From an uncultured Bacteroidales bacterium (lineage in GTDB: Bacteria > Bacteroidota > Bacteroidia > Bacteroidales > UBA932), in contig CAKUXR010000007.1 of the NCBI GenBank assembly GCA_934700615.1, forward strand, positions 1 to 64,000: a stretch of 64,000 bases of DNA, in the 5' to 3' direction. The notes beneath the pieces are model-generated. The model saw only the letters and a list, made by a program, of their open reading frames with translations, was not told the origin of the DNA and did not search any database. Each line of letters starts with the position of its first letter. The first letter of the stretch is position 1. Below, piece by piece: positions 27,298 through 33,669 of the stretch. The translations under genes and the position numbers were made by a program.

Positions 27298-27431
27298 TAA
27301 CATTGTATAACAGCCAAAACAGCAACGGCTAAAAGCCAAAAGAGAAATACAAAAGAGAAAAAGCGAACAAAGAAACGATAACGAAATTTAATAACGTCTT
27401 TCTCTTTTTCAGGGTCATCGGTAATAAGCAT
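27294..27431 (-). CDS. Small membrane protein at the left provirus end (45 aa)
   Basis: From the ATG at 27431 the frame encodes a charged N-terminus (MLITDDPEKEKDVIKFRYR) and one long hydrophobic helix (FFVRFFSFVFLFWLLAVAVL) ending VIQCY. The frame could extend upstream to 27605, but the -7 box at 27450-27457 sits just before this ATG, so the short form is preferred. Its stop codon lies in the XerD arm of attL. Function is unknown; a single-helix protein next to the att site could be a lysis or membrane-modifying factor, but that is speculation. In the circular phage genome it would become the first gene of the operon. Confidence 0.5.
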   Translation of the reverse strand: MLITDDPEKEKDVIKFRYRFFVRFFSFVFLFWLLAVAVLAVIQCY

Positions 27432-27449
27432 AACTATTATTGTTTTATG

Positions 27450-27457
27450 CAAATATA
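27450..27457 (-). promoter_or_regulatory. -7 box TATATTTG reading out through attL; probable phage promoter
   Basis: Minus-strand TATATTTG (exact TAnnTTTG) 19 bases before the ATG of the small membrane protein. Just upstream is a palindrome, GCATTTTT (27459-27466) and AAAAATGC (27469-27476), which could be an operator or a weak terminator. In the provirus the transcript leaves the element across attL. In the excised circle, attL joins the right end, so the same promoter would read straight into the gene at 33605 and the whole phage operon. Confidence 0.55.
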
Positions 27458-27676
27458 AGCATTTTTTTAAAAATGCAAAATAAATTAGTCTTTTTTTATA
27501 ATATAAAGATATTTTTGTCCGGTCGCTGTTATTCCGTGCAGGCTTTTTGGGGGGCCATGCACGGACAGACCGGACACCGGCGGAGCCGGAAGCGGTCGCG
27601 CGCACGCGCCAAAGTACGAAAGACGCGCGCGCGCGTCGTTAGAATATATAAAGACAATATAATAAATAAAAATAAA

Positions 27677-27700
27677 GCCGTTGCGAATAAAAGCAACGGC
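27677..27700 (-). terminator. Terminator at the end of the phage operon
   Basis: GCCGTTGC (27677-27684) pairs with GCAACGGC (27693-27700) around an AT-rich 8-base loop. Read on the minus strand it is followed by a T-rich tail (TTTATTTTTATTTATT), placed 41 bases after the VP2 stop. This is a good intrinsic terminator for the phage transcript. Confidence 0.75.
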
Positions 27701-27741
27701 AATAATAGAATAGTGTGCAACGTTCCACAGAACGAAGAGCA

Positions 27742-29061
27742 TTAAAGAACAGAAGAAACAATTTTGCCAGAGGTTTCAATACCAGTAGTTACAACTTTAG
27801 CAAGGTCTTTCTCAAAATCCTTACGAGTATAGTTAACATCCTTACCCATATCACGATGAAGCAAATCGCGAATATCATTCATTTTACGAAGATACTGTTT
27901 TTTCTGAGTATCAACATACTGCAATTGATAATGACGATAAAGAGAAATAGCAGTATAATTACCAAGTGGCAGATTATTTTCTTTAGCATAATCATCAAGG
28001 AAAGACTTAACCTCAGCAGACTTGCCAATATGTTCCTGAACAATCTTATTAACTTTTGCCAACTCTTCCTCAGCACCATTTAAGGTTTTTTGAGAATCAA
28101 GAACTTCAATCTGTTTATTAATGAACTTAATATCAGCAACATTTTTAGCAGCCTCACGAGTATTACGACCTCTAGCAAGTTCAGCCTCAGCCGTAGCCTT
28201 ATCAGCGTCAGCGCGATTCTTTTCAGCCTCAGAGCCTTTCTTATCAAGTTCAGCAGAGTCAATACCAAACTTCGTAAGGATGTTTTTGGTAGCAGTTTCG
28301 ACAGGCACGCCAGCAAGTACATCGGCTTCCCAAGCAGCCTTAAAGGCTTTAGCCTGAGCCTCAGAGATAACCGAAGCCTGCACAGCGCGGTCAATAGTAA
28401 GTTGCAACTGTTTGCGCTCATTATCAATCTTAATGCCTTTAGTTTCTTCTTCTTTCTTAGCGATATCAGCGTCCTGTAAAGCCACAGTAGAATTAGTAGC
28501 CTTAGTACTATTAACAGTATTCATAACAGAAGAACTAACACCAGAAGCGCCAGTAATCATGTTAATGAACTGAGACATAACGCCCATAACTTGCTCAAAA
28601 CTGTTAGTAGGAGAATCACCACCAGAAGCACCAGAAACAGAAGCAGCAGAACCACCAGACGGGCCATTAATATCAACACCGCCCTGATACATCAAAGCAG
28701 GATTCAAACCCGCATCTTGGTACTGTCTCATCTGAGCCTCTGGAGACTGATACATATTATACATACGTTCATTCCAGTCTCTATCAAGTTGCGCTTCATC
28801 GTGGTTGTACTGCATTTCGGCCAACTGTGTGTTAGAGAAGCCAGCACCGCGACCGATAGCATCAGATGAAATTTCACCATTTTCATTAAGGCCCATATTA
28901 GCATATTGCTGCATCCATTCAGGAAAACCGCTACGGTCGCCCTGCAATTTACCTTTATTACGTTTTTTATTCTGACGACGTGCTGAATAATCAATAGGGT
29001 CGGTAGGCATATAACCCTGACGCATAAAGTTTCGGAACTTATCCCAAAGAGTATTAGCCAT
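27742..29061 (-). CDS. Microvirus VP2 / DNA pilot (minor capsid) protein
   Basis: 439 residues. The microvirus VP2 signature is plain: WNERMYNMYQSPEAQMRQYQ (about 96-115) followed by DAGLNPALMYQGG (about 116-128). The N-terminus is basic (ARRQNKKRNKG), the region about 135-165 is Gly/Ser-rich, and residues about 195-330 form long Ala/Lys/Glu helices likely to coil, as expected for a pilot protein that oligomerises into a DNA-delivery tube. It follows the 92-residue gene by 2 bases and is the last gene before the phage terminator. Confidence 0.93.
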   Translation of the reverse strand: MANTLWDKFRNFMRQGYMPTDPIDYSARRQNKKRNKGKLQGDRSGFPEWMQQYANMGLNENGEISSDAIGRGAGFSNTQLAEMQYNHDEAQLDRDWNERMYNMYQSPEAQMRQYQDAGLNPALMYQGGVDINGPSGGSAASVSGASGGDSPTNSFEQVMGVMSQFINMITGASGVSSSVMNTVNSTKATNSTVALQDADIAKKEEETKGIKIDNERKQLQLTIDRAVQASVISEAQAKAFKAAWEADVLAGVPVETATKNILTKFGIDSAELDKKGSEAEKNRADADKATAEAELARGRNTREAAKNVADIKFINKQIEVLDSQKTLNGAEEELAKVNKIVQEHIGKSAEVKSFLDDYAKENNLPLGNYTAISLYRHYQLQYVDTQKKQYLRKMNDIRDLLHRDMGKDVNYTRKDFEKDLAKVVTTGIETSGKIVSSVL

Positions 29062-29063
29062 AA

Positions 29064-29342
29064 CTAAATTTTCATATGTTTAACAAAATTGAAACGGCCT
29101 TTATTCTGAAGAGCCTTATTAAAAAGGCGGTCAGAAGACGGTAAATTACCAGCAAATGACAACATCTGAGAAGCCAAGCCAGTAACATCAGAGGCAATGC
29201 CTACACCTTTAGCGGAATCGTCAACAGTAGCCATAGAATTGACATTCTCACGCGAAGATTTGTCAGACAAGGCTTTACCAGTAACACCGCCAACAGTTGA
29301 AAGCATAGCAAGAATAGCGGAGATTATAGAAAAAGTTCCCAT
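29064..29342 (-). CDS. Small phage protein between VP1 and VP2 (92 aa)
   Basis: A 92-residue protein with a hydrophobic, Gly-rich N-terminus (MGTFSIISAILAMLSTVGGVTG) and a second mildly hydrophobic segment (GIASDVTGLASQMLSFAG). The tail is basic (NKALQNKGRFNFVKHMKI). The N-terminus resembles the start of VP2-like proteins, so it could be a membrane-active partner of the pilot protein. No family recognised. It is tightly coupled to VP2 (2-base gap). Confidence 0.6.
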   Translation of the reverse strand: MGTFSIISAILAMLSTVGGVTGKALSDKSSRENVNSMATVDDSAKGVGIASDVTGLASQMLSFAGNLPSSDRLFNKALQNKGRFNFVKHMKI

Positions 29343-29384
29343 AACATTTATGTTTCATTGATTGATTTATAATGATGTGTCAAT

Positions 29385-29432
29385 CCGCATATATTTCGCA
29401 AGGAATGCGGACGGCCGCCAAAATAGCGGCCG
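29385..29432. repeat. Two consecutive hairpins in the phage structural operon
   Basis: CCGCAT (29385-29390) pairs with ATGCGG (29405-29410), and directly after it CGGCCGC (29412-29418) pairs with GCGGCCG (29426-29432). They occupy the only sizeable gap (105 bases) in the structural gene run. They may set relative expression of the genes on either side, protect mRNA ends, or act in single-stranded phage DNA. There is no good T run on the minus strand. Confidence 0.6.
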
Positions 29433-29447
29433 CCCATAAAGGGTTGA

Positions 29448-29723
29448 CTATTCAGTCGGCTGAGTTGTCGGCTGAACACCTTGAGAAGCACCAGTACCAG
29501 CATTAGCGGCTTTTACGCCTAACTGTTGCTTAAGGATGCGGAACATATCGAAGTCCTCAGAAATACAGCATCCTACCTGCTCAATGCGTTCAAGTTCATT
29601 GCTGGAGACCTCCTGCGACTGGTCACTAATAACGTGAGTTTCAATAACTTCGTTAATATTGACACCTAAGCCCTCAAACACGATACCACGTGTATCGGGT
29701 GTATCTTTACTTTTGTGTAGCAT
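29448..29723 (-). CDS. Small phage protein downstream of the capsid gene (91 aa)
   Basis: A 91-residue acidic protein (MLHKSKDTPDTRGIVFEGLG...) with a helical centre (SSNELERIEQVGCC) and an Ala/Gly/Thr/Gln-rich tail. Position directly after VP1 and acidic, helical character would suit an internal scaffolding (VP3-like) role, but I see no VP3 motif and the size is below gokushovirus VP3. Function unknown. Confidence 0.6.
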   Translation of the reverse strand: MLHKSKDTPDTRGIVFEGLGVNINEVIETHVISDQSQEVSSNELERIEQVGCCISEDFDMFRILKQQLGVKAANAGTGASQGVQPTTQPTE

Positions 29724-29747
29724 AAATTATAATTATCTAAAGTGATA

Positions 29748-31481
29748 CTAAAGGTAGCGGCCAGTGTTAGGAATTTCCTCCGTGTGCGTATTAGGCTGCT
29801 CACCAAGTGTCGGGATTGTGTACTGAGACAAAAGGGACGTTTTCTTAATGTCAAAGTACATGTTATTCCAACAGCAGAAACCAGAAGCCTTGGAAGCAAC
29901 GGACATAACTTGGTCGAGGTAATCAGTAGGAATTTGAATAAACGAAGAATCGAGTTTCACATTCTGGTCAAAAGAGCGCTGCAGACAAAAAGACTGCAAA
30001 CTCTCATTATCAACGAGAAGCCCATGTACCTCATCATTCATATACTTACACCAAGCATACTGCTGAACATAGCCAAAAACCTTATTAGGGTCAAACGTAG
30101 AGGGCGTAAGTTCAGAAGTAAGGACCGCCTCTTCACCGAGACCCTCAAACATAGGGTTAGGAATATCCGCAAATGACTTCATAGCAAACATCCTATTAGT
30201 ACCAGTGCTATATGTCTGGTGAGGAACGATTGAGCCAAGCACCATAATAATGCCGTGTTCAGTGGCGGTAAACTTATCAATGAGGCTATCCTTACCAAAT
30301 CCGGAAGTTTGTCCAGCGTCAGAACCAACTTCACCACGGAAAGGGTTAGAGGACGAACCAGCATCACCGCCAGCGCTCTGAGCGATAGAATTTGTATAAA
30401 TGCCGAAATTAGAACCACCTAAGAAAATTGGGCGGTCGAGCATAGCATCAGACGGAAGAACGCCAAAGGTTGCGCGTATCTGGTCCGCGTATCTTTCACC
30501 GGCAATATTGTTACGTTCAAGCCATTTCTGGAGAATATTAGCCTGACGCAACTGTGAGATTGTGAAAGTCGTAGAATCAGAGGAAACACGAGACGTAACA
30601 CCAGCGCCTCCGGTCATACCGTTCTGTTGAGGATAGAGGGCAGCAGTAGTGAAATAGTCCTTAGACCAATTACGCTGACGAAGCGTAAACAAGTCGCTAC
30701 CGTCGTTAAAGCCGGTTAAGACCTTAACATTACTCCAATTATTGGCATTATTAAAACCAAAAGAGCCAAAAATAGAGTTTGTGCCGTCAATGTCAGATTC
30801 TGACCAACCGGAATTGCCGTCATTACCGGCTACAACGTCCGAATTAGTAACAGTGGTAAATTTAGGATTCCACGGCATAGAAGCCAACTGAGCGGCCGGA
30901 ACCTCAGAGCGAGTAAATACAGGTTTCTGAATGTTGGCATTACGGTACCAATCATCATAAATCTTGTGGTAAGCCAAAAACGGCATGATATTATTTACCG
31001 CAAAATTGACATAGGTCTGAGTAGATGACGGAGTATTAGGCAAACCCTTAAAACCGAGATAATCGGCAAGAGAGCCACGGCCAAACGCACGCTTAAACAA
31101 AGAAACAAAGGCAGTGTCAGAAATCTGACCTCTGAGTATCAAGTTAGGCAAATACTTCGGGCGTATCGTCGTAGTACCGTAAGGGTCATTTGTAGGCATT
31201 GTAAGGAAATTTTCCCAACCGCCCCAAAGAATACGGTAAGGCACAAAGAATGCCTCAAGCCGATAATCAACACGACCATAAAAAGAGGTGGCCATAGGCG
31301 GAAGTTTAACCTGAGACATGAAGCCTAGCGAAATACTATCATTAGGCAACATAGGAACAACGCAGACGGGCGTAAGAGTGCCGCAGGTCTGTGTCAAGAA
31401 ATTCGAGTGGGCGAGGTCAAATCCAGACTTGTTCTTAATCTGGACTTTCCTCTGCTCAAAGATGTTAGATGAATGAGACAT
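29748..31481 (-). CDS. Microvirus VP1 major capsid protein
   Basis: 577 residues, the normal length for alpavirus-type capsid proteins. The N-terminus follows the family pattern (SNIFEQRKVQIKNKSGFDLA, then LTPVCVVPMLPNDSI and YRLEAFFVPYRILWGGWENF), leading into the jelly-roll. Middle insertions rich in Gly/Ser/Asn/Asp are expected for surface protrusions. The C-terminus has the motif QYAWCKYMNDEVHG and ends in PNTHTEEIPNTGRYL. Its start lies one base past the VP4 stop, so expression is coupled. Confidence 0.95.
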   Translation of the reverse strand: MSHSSNIFEQRKVQIKNKSGFDLAHSNFLTQTCGTLTPVCVVPMLPNDSISLGFMSQVKLPPMATSFYGRVDYRLEAFFVPYRILWGGWENFLTMPTNDPYGTTTIRPKYLPNLILRGQISDTAFVSLFKRAFGRGSLADYLGFKGLPNTPSSTQTYVNFAVNNIMPFLAYHKIYDDWYRNANIQKPVFTRSEVPAAQLASMPWNPKFTTVTNSDVVAGNDGNSGWSESDIDGTNSIFGSFGFNNANNWSNVKVLTGFNDGSDLFTLRQRNWSKDYFTTAALYPQQNGMTGGAGVTSRVSSDSTTFTISQLRQANILQKWLERNNIAGERYADQIRATFGVLPSDAMLDRPIFLGGSNFGIYTNSIAQSAGGDAGSSSNPFRGEVGSDAGQTSGFGKDSLIDKFTATEHGIIMVLGSIVPHQTYSTGTNRMFAMKSFADIPNPMFEGLGEEAVLTSELTPSTFDPNKVFGYVQQYAWCKYMNDEVHGLLVDNESLQSFCLQRSFDQNVKLDSSFIQIPTDYLDQVMSVASKASGFCCWNNMYFDIKKTSLLSQYTIPTLGEQPNTHTEEIPNTGRYL

Positions 31482-31482
31482 A

Positions 31483-32709
31483 TTAAAAATCGTTTAGGAA
31501 TGATTTACCATAAAACTTGACAAAGCTTTGTAACTTCTTAGAAGCGCGTTCCTGAAGGTTCTGCATACGCGATAACTCAAACTGATGTATAATTTGAGCA
31601 TCGGACGCATCAGGGAACTGCAAGCGTAGTTCTGAAAGTTTGTCATTGCATAACTGTATATATCTGTCCTCCAAGAGGCACGTATAAGCAACGCATAACA
31701 TATGCTCGCTATTTTTCCGCATAGTGCAACGGACTTCGAACTCTTGTTTTTTAGCATTGTAGGCATGTGAATAATGTGGACTTTGAGGGAAACATTTATC
31801 TACGTAATAGCGCGGCTGCTTCACACAGTATGCCTTATTATCTTTACCGTATGAAAGCCGATGCAGTTGGTGGTCAAGCCATTCAAGGTATTCTCTATTA
31901 TAGCCGTAGTAATCACCTCGTTTGTGCTTAGTGTACGAATTAGCAAGGGCAACAAGGCGCTCACGTTCAGAACTACCAATACCTTTAGAAATGAGCCTAA
32001 AAGGTTTAGGAATAAGACCAGCAACAACGTAAGGGTTTTCAAACTCAGGCGGTTTGCAGCAATACTTGGCAACATAGGCGCAAGCGTCAGAGATAGAACC
32101 ATTACGAGATTTTAACAAATGAAAATCCCTTATATCTCCATACTGATAGGCTTGTGTTACCTGAGACATTACACGCTCAAAGTATTCATTAGTAAATATT
32201 ATGATGTGATAGTGAGGCCTCAAAGTCTGAGGGCCGTACTCACTACATACGAAATACTTGAATAAGAAATCATAATGATATTTACGTTTAAAATTTATCC
32301 GTAGTCTCTTAAAAAAGGTTTGTATGTCGTACTTGGAGACCATAGGCACGCGGACAGAAAGATTATTGCGCACACTAGCAGGTTTAAGATAATCGACATA
32401 CTGGTCATTACGGCAGCGCGCCTTGTGTAGTGCGCTACTGAATGGAATTTTTTCAACCTGATAGCACAAAAAATTGTGGACATTATCAGGCAAATCACTA
32501 GGAACAACATCAACATAAGGCACGCGAGGATTACTATATGTGAAAGTACCGAAATAGGCAAATTTCCAATCCTTGAACTCATCAGACAGTCGATAGGCCC
32601 AATCTTGTTGATACTGGGCCACACACTCAAGACATTTGCCGCAAGGGTGCGTAACTATCTTTGTAATTCCGTGACTGGTAATTTTACGTGTGATAGGTCG
32701 CAAACACAT
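31483..32709 (-). CDS. Microvirus VP4 rolling-circle replication initiator
   Basis: 408 residues. It contains the HUH endonuclease motif as RPHYHIIIF (H166, H168, metal binding) and the tyrosine motif AYVAKYCCKP (Y212 and Y216) that makes the covalent 5'-phosphotyrosine link. The N-terminus has a Cys cluster, HPCGKCLEC (C23, C26, C29), common in microvirus VP4. It nicks the viral double-stranded form to start rolling-circle synthesis. Its ATG overlaps the stop of the upstream small lipoprotein gene (TAATG). Confidence 0.94.
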   Translation of the reverse strand: MCLRPITRKITSHGITKIVTHPCGKCLECVAQYQQDWAYRLSDEFKDWKFAYFGTFTYSNPRVPYVDVVPSDLPDNVHNFLCYQVEKIPFSSALHKARCRNDQYVDYLKPASVRNNLSVRVPMVSKYDIQTFFKRLRINFKRKYHYDFLFKYFVCSEYGPQTLRPHYHIIIFTNEYFERVMSQVTQAYQYGDIRDFHLLKSRNGSISDACAYVAKYCCKPPEFENPYVVAGLIPKPFRLISKGIGSSERERLVALANSYTKHKRGDYYGYNREYLEWLDHQLHRLSYGKDNKAYCVKQPRYYVDKCFPQSPHYSHAYNAKKQEFEVRCTMRKNSEHMLCVAYTCLLEDRYIQLCNDKLSELRLQFPDASDAQIIHQFELSRMQNLQERASKKLQSFVKFYGKSFLNDF

Positions 32710-32942
32710 TATCGTCTGGTTTTGATAGAAATAGAATCGAGTTTCGGCGATACGTCCACGGTGGTAGGGTTGTTCGTAGTGATAGTAATAGTACCAGTAG
32801 AAAGACCTTTACCGGAAGTGTGGACAACGGCACGGGTAGTGCCGCAACTCACGCAGAAAATAGCGGCAAGAGTTAGTAACAAACTTGTTACTAAAATCAA
32901 AACTCGCTTCTTATTCGAAGTCAGGGTTTTCAATCGGTTCAC
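32709..32942 (-). CDS. Phage-encoded small lipoprotein (77 aa)
   Basis: From a GTG at 32942 (or TTG at 32933) the frame encodes a basic n-region (NKKR), a hydrophobic core (VLILVTSLLLTLAAIF) and CVSCGTTR, a lipobox-like end resembling Bacteroidota lipoproteins (S-C-G-T-T). The mature part is short and Thr/Asn-rich (TSGKGLSTGTITITTNNPTT) and ends KTRR. The frame is open upstream to 33065 but a longer N-terminus would bury the signal, so I prefer the short form. It overlaps the 72-residue gene upstream. A surface lipoprotein in such a small phage might block superinfection or aid lysis; this is inference. Confidence 0.55.
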   Translation of the reverse strand: MNRLKTLTSNKKRVLILVTSLLLTLAAIFCVSCGTTRAVVHTSGKGLSTGTITITTNNPTTVDVSPKLDSISIKTRR

Positions 32943-33129
32943 CGAAAAGTACCATATTTTTGTACACAGTTCGGTCATTTGCTTCGGCAATAACGTTTCC
33001 ATAATCATCTGTAATTTCAATGTCAAAATATTTGGGTAGATTGTGAATGACCATAAAGGCGGCATCTAGTTCATCTTCTGCAACGACTTTGTGGCGTTTT
33101 TGTTTGATATTTATGTGATAGGTTGGCAT
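32911..33129 (-). CDS. Small phage protein (72 aa)
   Basis: A 72-residue, mostly polar protein: MPTYHINIKQKRHKVVAEDE at the start, then AAFMVIHNLPKYFDIEITDDYGNVIAEA and an acidic end (GEPIENPDFE). It has an alternating strand pattern but no recognised motif. It overlaps the end of the preceding gene (59 bases) and the start of the lipoprotein gene, as is common in compact microvirus genomes. Confidence 0.6.
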   Translation of the reverse strand: MPTYHINIKQKRHKVVAEDELDAAFMVIHNLPKYFDIEITDDYGNVIAEANDRTVYKNMVLFGEPIENPDFE

Positions 33130-33433
33130 GGGCCTTATCTCCTATAATATCTGAGAGGTCAAAATTTTCATGAGGATAGAAGTATGAGCGGAAACAAAAA
33201 TCAATTTCATAACCGCGAGTAAGATACTCTAGATAGATACGTTTAACGCGAGCATCAAAGGTGATACTGTTAACTGGACGAACATAAACAAATCGCTTAG
33301 AGCGAACACCCTTAATACCGTTAACAAGAATATCAACACGGCCGAGGTACTCATTAGGTGAAACGTTCATTTTACACACTTCGATAGATACATATTTCTC
33401 CATGTAACTAACACGAAATTTACACTGTTTCAT
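33071..33433 (-). CDS. Small phage protein (120 aa)
   Basis: 120 residues from the ATG at 33433 (MKQCKFRVSYMEKYVSIEVC). The start overlaps the end of the 61-residue gene by 14 bases. The frame extends 12 codons further upstream without improvement. Content is strand-rich and basic towards the C-terminus (SHKYQTKTPQSRCRR). Unknown function; early position in the phage operon suggests a replication or host-takeover role only by analogy. Confidence 0.55.
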   Translation of the reverse strand: MKQCKFRVSYMEKYVSIEVCKMNVSPNEYLGRVDILVNGIKGVRSKRFVYVRPVNSITFDARVKRIYLEYLTRGYEIDFCFRSYFYPHENFDLSDIIGDKAHANLSHKYQTKTPQSRCRR

Positions 33434-33605
33434 GTTTTTTTCGATTGTAATCAACAGTCGCTTCAACAACTACATTAAGCATAGAGTCAATAGCACCTAG
33501 CAAAGTAGCTTGTTGCTGTAGATTGAAGAGAGAAGAATCTGAAGATAACTTATTAATCTTCTGAATGTACGAAACAAGCGAGAGAGGTGTTTTTTTAGTT
33601 GACAT
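33420..33605 (-). CDS. Small phage protein, first gene after attR (61 aa)
   Basis: A 61-residue helical protein (MSTKKTPLSLVSYIQKINKL, then SSLFNLQQQATLLGAIDSMLNVV and a basic end). No domain recognised. It is the first gene of the phage run in the integrated state, but I find no exact TAnnTTTG box between its ATG and attR on the minus strand, which supports the idea that its promoter lies on the other side of the att junction. Confidence 0.55.
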   Translation of the reverse strand: MSTKKTPLSLVSYIQKINKLSSDSSLFNLQQQATLLGAIDSMLNVVVEATVDYNRKKHETV

Positions 33606-33620
33606 AATTTTGTAATTTTG
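33605..33620 (+). promoter_or_regulatory. Tandem outward-facing -7-like boxes at the right provirus end
   Basis: TAATTTTG occurs twice in immediate succession (33605-33612 and 33613-33620), each matching TAnnTTTG and pointing out of the element to the Na/Pi cotransporter gene, 50 bases away. They could give the host operon a replacement promoter after integration. AT-rich sequence makes chance matches plausible. Confidence 0.35.
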
Positions 33621-33637
33621 TAAATGTTAATATCAAA

Positions 33638-33663
33638 GTGTTACACAATTTATATTATGTTAA
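33638..33663 (+). repeat. attR: dif-like Xer site, right
   Basis: The right copy reads GTGTTACACAA (XerC-like), TTTATA (centre) and TTATGTTAAGT (XerD-like). It matches E. coli dif at most XerD positions and at the central TATA. It lies 6 bases before the ATG at 33670. The centre differs from the left copy (TTAACG), as expected if one came from the phage and one from the host site. Confidence 0.8.
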
Positions 33664-33669
33664 GTTAGT

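Larger units (their letters stand above)
27298..27741. other. Provirus non-coding region with GC-rich hairpins (candidate replication/packaging region)
   Basis: Apart from the small gene at its left edge, this 444-base stretch is non-coding and highly structured. Two stacked arms, GTCCGGTC (27517-27524) with GACCGGAC (27568-27575) and CCGTGCA (27534-27540) with TGCACGG (27558-27564), make one long hairpin. It is followed by CCGGC-GGA-GCCGG (27577-27589), and a perfect 16-base palindrome of alternating CG (27622-27637). GC content here is far above the surrounding AT-rich DNA. In single-stranded phage DNA these would fold strongly, fitting an origin or packaging signal; no nick motif is recognised. 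Confidence 0.6.
27271..33663 (-). mobile_element. Integrated microvirus (Microviridae, Alpavirinae/BMV-like provirus)
   Basis: A provirus of about 6.4 kb, the size of a whole microvirus genome. All genes lie on the minus strand: four small genes, VP4 (replication initiator), VP1 (major capsid), two small genes, VP2 (pilot protein), plus a small membrane protein at the left end. It is bounded by directly repeated dif-like sequences. Microvirus proviruses integrated at dif by the host XerC/XerD recombinases are established for Bacteroidetes; no integrase gene is present here, consistent with that. All three hallmark genes are intact, so the phage is probably inducible. It separates a host promoter from the nptA-like operon. 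Confidence 0.93.

Noticed and set aside
27715..28083. Plus-strand frames within VP2
   Set aside because: AT-rich antisense of the pilot protein gene; no ribosome site or family signature.
29448..29723. Calling the 91-residue gene VP3 scaffold
   Set aside because: Position and acidity fit loosely, but size and motifs do not support a firm assignment.
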